10,465 bases of DNA, taken from positions 1 to 10,465 of the forward strand of contig CAZHPA010000053.1 in assembly GCA_964533945.1 (NCBI GenBank), in the 5' to 3' direction. The position numbers and the translations under genes are program-made. Positions 8,007 to 10,465 of the stretch are shown piece by piece. The stretch is from CAZHPA01 sp964533945. GTDB taxonomy: Bacteria > Bacillota > Clostridia > Lachnospirales > WRBF01. The stretch's first letter is position 1, and each line of letters begins with the position of its first letter. Below the pieces are notes generated by a model. It did not search any database. It was given only the letters and a program-made list of their open reading frames with translations, and was not told the origin of the DNA.

Positions 8007-9626
8007 TTATTCACCGTATATAAAAATATGAATATCATGCCCATCCCACTTGATTTTCTGAACCAACATTTTAATGAGTGTTCGCTTCTCTTGAGTATTC
8101 AATTGTTTGAAATATGTCTTTAGACTGGTTAAGGCATTTGAAATTATATCAAGTTGAATTTCCTTGTTATATATGAGGTTTAAACTATTTTGCAAACCCT
8201 CCTTTTCAGATTTAAGCCGTTCTAGTTCTACAGAAAGTTTGGCTACTTTAGCATTCACACGCTGTATAAATGCTTGTGTCAAATTTGGTTGCGTTAAAGA
8301 ATTTATTAGGTTATCCATATCAAATTCTAGCTTGCTAATTTTAATGTTAATATTATCTAATGGGTTTATTTTGTCTTTGCTTTGCAAATCTTTCTTAAGC
8401 TTTTCAAGCAGCTTATATATATTGGAATTATCGTTTACATATTGCATAAGGTAATCGCAAACTATGCTATCTGTTTGTTGCCCATTCAAGTTTTGGCAAT
8501 CACAGACCTTTGTACCACCTTGCAACTTGCTATCACAGATATAATCATACAAAGTATTTGCACCTTTTCTTTTGCGAAGTCTAGCAAACATTCTTTTGCC
8601 ACATTTACAGCACAATATTGTTCCTGATAGAAGCGAATAGTTATTATGTGTATTTGTTTTAGAACTTGAGGATTTATTGGATTCAAAGATGTTTTGTATA
8701 GATACCCACTGTTTCCCGGTTACAATGCCTTTGTGTTTTCCTATAGCAATAATCCATTCAGACCTTTCTTGACGAGGCGCATGTTTCTTTTTATAGTCAC
8801 GTTTATTATAAGACAGCAACCCTAGTTCATTTGAACAGTTTTCCTCTCCAAAACATACATCTGAACCTTGTGCAACAAAATACTCTCTTGCATCTTTATC
8901 AGCTATGCAGTAAACAGGATTTTCCAAAATTTGCTTAATGCCTATTTTAGAATACCATTTGCCAGTTCTTGATTTAATATTAACATCCATGAGATATTTA
9001 TATACGCCTGAAACTGAATAAAACTCCAAAAATTTATTAAATATAACTTTAACCCTTTCAATCTCAATTGGGTCAAACTTCAGTTTACATGCGGTTTTTA
9101 TTTTTCCGTCAACATCAATCCTTTCTGTTTTCTCAGAAACAAATCCTGTAGGTGGCGTTCCGCCAAGCCAACGACCCGTGCGAGCTAACATAAACATATT
9201 ATCACGGACGCGCTCTGCCAAAGTTTCCCGTTCTAATTGTGCAAATACAGAAGCAATAAACATCATAGCTTTACCCATTGGACTTGATGTATCAAACTTC
9301 TCCTTTATGCAAACAAATGATACGCCAAGAGCATTTAAATTATCAATTAAAATAGCAAAATCGCCCACATTACGGCTTATTCTGTCAAGACGATAGCAAA
9401 CCACATAATCATACTTCTTTTGTTTAATTTCTTTAAGCATCTTTTGAAACTTAGGTCTATCCATATTTTTTGCTGAGAAGCCCTCGTCTTCAAATATAGT
9501 AATATCATTTTCCGATACATTATTAATGTTTGCAAATATGTATTGCTTACACATCTCTATTTGATTATCAATAGATTCACCCTTACCGGTGTATATAGAT
9601 TTGCGGCTATATATTGCAACTTTCAA
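8007..9626 (-). CDS. Large serine recombinase (site-specific integrase of a mobile element)
   Basis: About 539 residues, typical of large serine recombinases. The resolvase-type catalytic domain spans about 2-150: IYSRKS with nucleophile Ser10, YRLDRISRN, a PMGKAMMFIASVFAQLERE helix, and AERVRDN. A recombinase domain (about 155-305) follows, then a zinc ribbon (about 335-385; CCKCG, CDS and CDC cysteines), a coiled coil (about 420-490), and a C-terminal IKMLVQKIKWDG segment. These enzymes cut and rejoin attP and attB through a Ser-DNA bond; excision usually needs a directionality factor. I chose TTG at 9626 because AGGTG (9634-9638) lies 7 nt before it, but only 1 nt before the ATG at 9632; it also places the nucleophile at residue 10 as in gamma-delta resolvase. 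The gene has its own promoter and ends 22 nt before the truncated feoB frame. All catalytic landmarks are present, so it is probably active. Confidence 0.95.
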   Translation of the reverse strand: MKVAIYSRKSIYTGKGESIDNQIEMCKQYIFANINNVSENDITIFEDEGFSAKNMDRPKFQKMLKEIKQKKYDYVVCYRLDRISRNVGDFAILIDNLNALGVSFVCIKEKFDTSSPMGKAMMFIASVFAQLERETLAERVRDNMFMLARTGRWLGGTPPTGFVSEKTERIDVDGKIKTACKLKFDPIEIERVKVIFNKFLEFYSVSGVYKYLMDVNIKSRTGKWYSKIGIKQILENPVYCIADKDAREYFVAQGSDVCFGEENCSNELGLLSYNKRDYKKKHAPRQERSEWIIAIGKHKGIVTGKQWVSIQNIFESNKSSSSKTNTHNNYSLLSGTILCCKCGKRMFARLRKRKGANTLYDYICDSKLQGGTKVCDCQNLNGQQTDSIVCDYLMQYVNDNSNIYKLLEKLKKDLQSKDKINPLDNINIKISKLEFDMDNLINSLTQPNLTQAFIQRVNAKVAKLSVELERLKSEKEGLQNSLNLIYNKEIQLDIISNALTSLKTYFKQLNTQEKRTLIKMLVQKIKWDGHDIHIFIYGE

Positions 9627-9633
9627 GTGCATT

Positions 9634-9638
9634 CACCT
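9634..9638 (-). promoter_or_regulatory. Ribosome binding site that fixes the recombinase TTG start
   Basis: The minus-strand AGGTG is followed by AATGCAC and then TTG AAA GTT. The spacing suits TTG (7 nt) and is too short for the overlapping ATG (1 nt). Confidence 0.65.
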
Positions 9639-9702
9639 ATTTTCTTTCTAACTGCTGTAATTTTAGGCTATTTATTTTTGCATTGATTGTTTTACTTTGA
9701 AA

Positions 9703-9729
9703 AGCAATAAGTTATTTTATTGTATTGCT
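9703..9729. repeat. Inverted repeat in the recombinase leader
   Basis: AGCAATA (9703-9709) and TATTGCT (9723-9729) are perfect inverted copies. A second pairing, CAATAA (9705-9710) with TTATTG (9717-9722), uses the same left arm, so two hairpins compete. It lies between the recombinase promoter and start codon and could be an operator or a leader RNA structure. Confidence 0.4.
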
Positions 9730-9751
9730 CTTATGTTGTTTTCGTAGATTA

Positions 9752-9780
9752 ATTTTACCATATGTTTAAGGCATTAACAA
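9752..9780 (-). promoter_or_regulatory. Likely promoter of the serine recombinase gene
   Basis: Minus-strand TTGTTA (9775-9780), a 17-bp spacer, and TAAAAT (9752-9757), giving a leader of about 120 nt. The spacing is ideal and both boxes are close to sigma-A consensus. Confidence 0.65.
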
Positions 9781-9986
9781 GACATAATGCACCATTTTAC
9801 CAGTACAATTTGTTTTATTTTGCTTACATAAATTAATCAAATATACCAAATGGCAATTATAGCTATTTTAATACAAACAAATATAACCACAATCGCATAT
9901 GGTTCATCTAAAAATATATTTGTTATAAAACATACTTGGTTTCTCATAAGATTTATCAATTAAATTAACAAAAGGGTAGAAATATT
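9781..9986. other. Divergent intergenic region with short A+T-rich repeats
   Basis: No credible ORF was seen. CAAATATA occurs at 9838-9845 and 9878-9885 (starts 40 bp apart, both followed by CCA or ACCA), with an inverted copy TATATTTG at 9915-9922. A weak TTGCTT / TATACC pair near 9822-9850 could be a plus-strand promoter, but I do not rely on it. An AAGGG ribosome-site candidate ends 10 nt before the ATG at 9987. Confidence 0.35.
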
Positions 9987-10181
9987 ATGAATAAAACGCA
10001 AATAAGAAATATTGTACCCCATTTTGTTCATGACGTGCAGCCTCATTCTATATTTGATAGAATTACAGATTTTCATGTCCAAATTATTGAACACAGACTT
10101 AACCAACTAAACCTTACGATAGAACAGAAGCTTATAATAATTGACCAAATTATCGCAAACTTAAAATTCAAAGAAATTTAA
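9987..10181 (+). CDS. Small hypothetical protein (64 residues), divergent from the recombinase
   Basis: I do not recognise this protein. It starts MNKTQIRNIVPHFVHDVQ and ends IIANLKFKEI; the second half (about 26-60) looks like two amphipathic helices with a Gln/Leu/Ile-rich pattern. There is no signal peptide, membrane segment or cysteine. AAGGG lies 10 nt upstream of ATG, a somewhat long spacing. It is transcribed away from the recombinase gene, with about 350 bp between them, and precedes an IS remnant, so it is probably cargo of the mobile element. Small proteins near serine integrases can be recombination directionality factors, but nothing in the sequence shows that here. It may also be a chance ORF. 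Confidence 0.5.
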   Translation: MNKTQIRNIVPHFVHDVQPHSIFDRITDFHVQIIEHRLNQLNLTIEQKLIIIDQIIANLKFKEI

Positions 10182-10262
10182 GACGTTATTTAATAATATC
10201 ATTATCCTTGGCGTGTTTTTTAAAAAGCTTTCTAGTAAGTTCCGTTTGCTTGACTTTATTGA
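10182..10262 (+). other. Short spacer before the IS remnant, possibly a further transposase piece
   Basis: In a frame different from the transposase remnant, 10213-10257 reads VFFKKLSSKFRLLDF, which vaguely resembles the part of IS5-family transposases just before their catalytic Asp-Gly-Gly-Tyr motif. If real, the intervening catalytic segment has been deleted. This is weak; otherwise I see nothing here. Confidence 0.2.
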
Positions 10263-10438
10263 GCTTTAGATAACAAGTTGCATATTTTTGCACTATTATT
10301 TAAGCGCTGGATTGTAGAAAGAAGCTTTGTTTGGCTAGAAAAATGTCGTAGGCTATGGAAGAATTATGAACGTAGATTCGAAACAAGCTTACAGATTGTA
10401 GTTTTTGATTTTTTAGGTTGCTTTTGAAGCGAGTTTAA
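10263..10438 (+). pseudogene. Remnant of an IS5-family transposase (C-terminal end)
   Basis: The frame opens just after a TGA and reads FALLFKRWIVERSFVWLEK, then CRRLWKNYERRFETS. This is the C-terminal signature of IS5-group DDE transposases (typically KRW-(I/V)VERTFAWL...RRL.KDYE, with the catalytic Glu in VER). The frame then hits TGA at 10425-10427, while a +2 shift near 10416-10418 gives LLLKRV and a stop at 10436-10438, matching the usual family end. Only about 58 residues remain of a protein normally much longer, with the N-terminus, the two Asp motifs and any start codon absent. It is a dead fragment, probably from an old insertion into the mobile element. The terminal inverted repeats could not be identified. 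Confidence 0.72.
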
Positions 10439-10465
10439 ACAGACCATAAAAGAAAAAAGGTATTA

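Noticed and set aside
8164..9396. Small open frames on both strands inside the recombinase gene
   Set aside because: They overlap the well-supported recombinase in other frames and show no ribosome site or known motif.

Overview
The window is A+T-rich DNA whose genes look like those of an anaerobic, spore-forming, motile Bacillota of the class Clostridia. The main reasons are a complete Spo0A (master regulator of endospore formation), a clostridial-type FeoB permease fragment, a secreted GH84 hexosaminidase resembling Clostridium perfringens NagJ, strong AGGAGG-type ribosome binding sites, and -35/-10 promoters with 17-bp spacers. Genus and species cannot be fixed from this sequence; no rRNA, tRNA or CRISPR array was seen.

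Layout. Every well-supported gene up to about 9.6 kb is on the minus strand. From right to left these are a large serine recombinase (8007-9626, TTG start), a 5'-truncated feoB fragment (7214-7984), spo0A (6274-7056), a methyl-accepting chemotaxis protein with a long poly-HAMP-like linker (3715-5970), and a secreted multidomain GH84 beta-N-acetylglucosaminidase (start at 3554, running off the left edge). Likely sigma-A promoters precede the recombinase, spo0A, the chemotaxis gene (two in tandem) and the GH84 gene, and a bidirectional terminator closes spo0A. These therefore look like mostly separate transcription units. On the plus strand, right of the recombinase, lie an unrecognised 64-residue ORF (9987-10181) and the decayed 3' end of an IS5-family transposase (10263-10438).

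How it fits together. The most notable point is the recombinase/feoB junction. FeoB homology starts abruptly at the Gate-1 motif (expected Cys-Asn-Gly-Arg-Phe-Pro), 58 bp from the recombinase stop codon, and stays open to the natural C-terminus, including the Gate-2 motif with both cysteines. This is the pattern expected if a serine-integrase element entered feoB, with one element end here and the 5' half of feoB beyond the other end, past the right edge. The small ORF and the IS remnant would then be element cargo. The recombinase promoter points through the feoB fragment toward spo0A, with no clear terminator between. On the left, the chemoreceptor and the exported hexosaminidase suggest a bacterium that senses its surroundings and attacks GlcNAc-containing glycans such as mucin. 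Any functional link between those two neighbours is inference.
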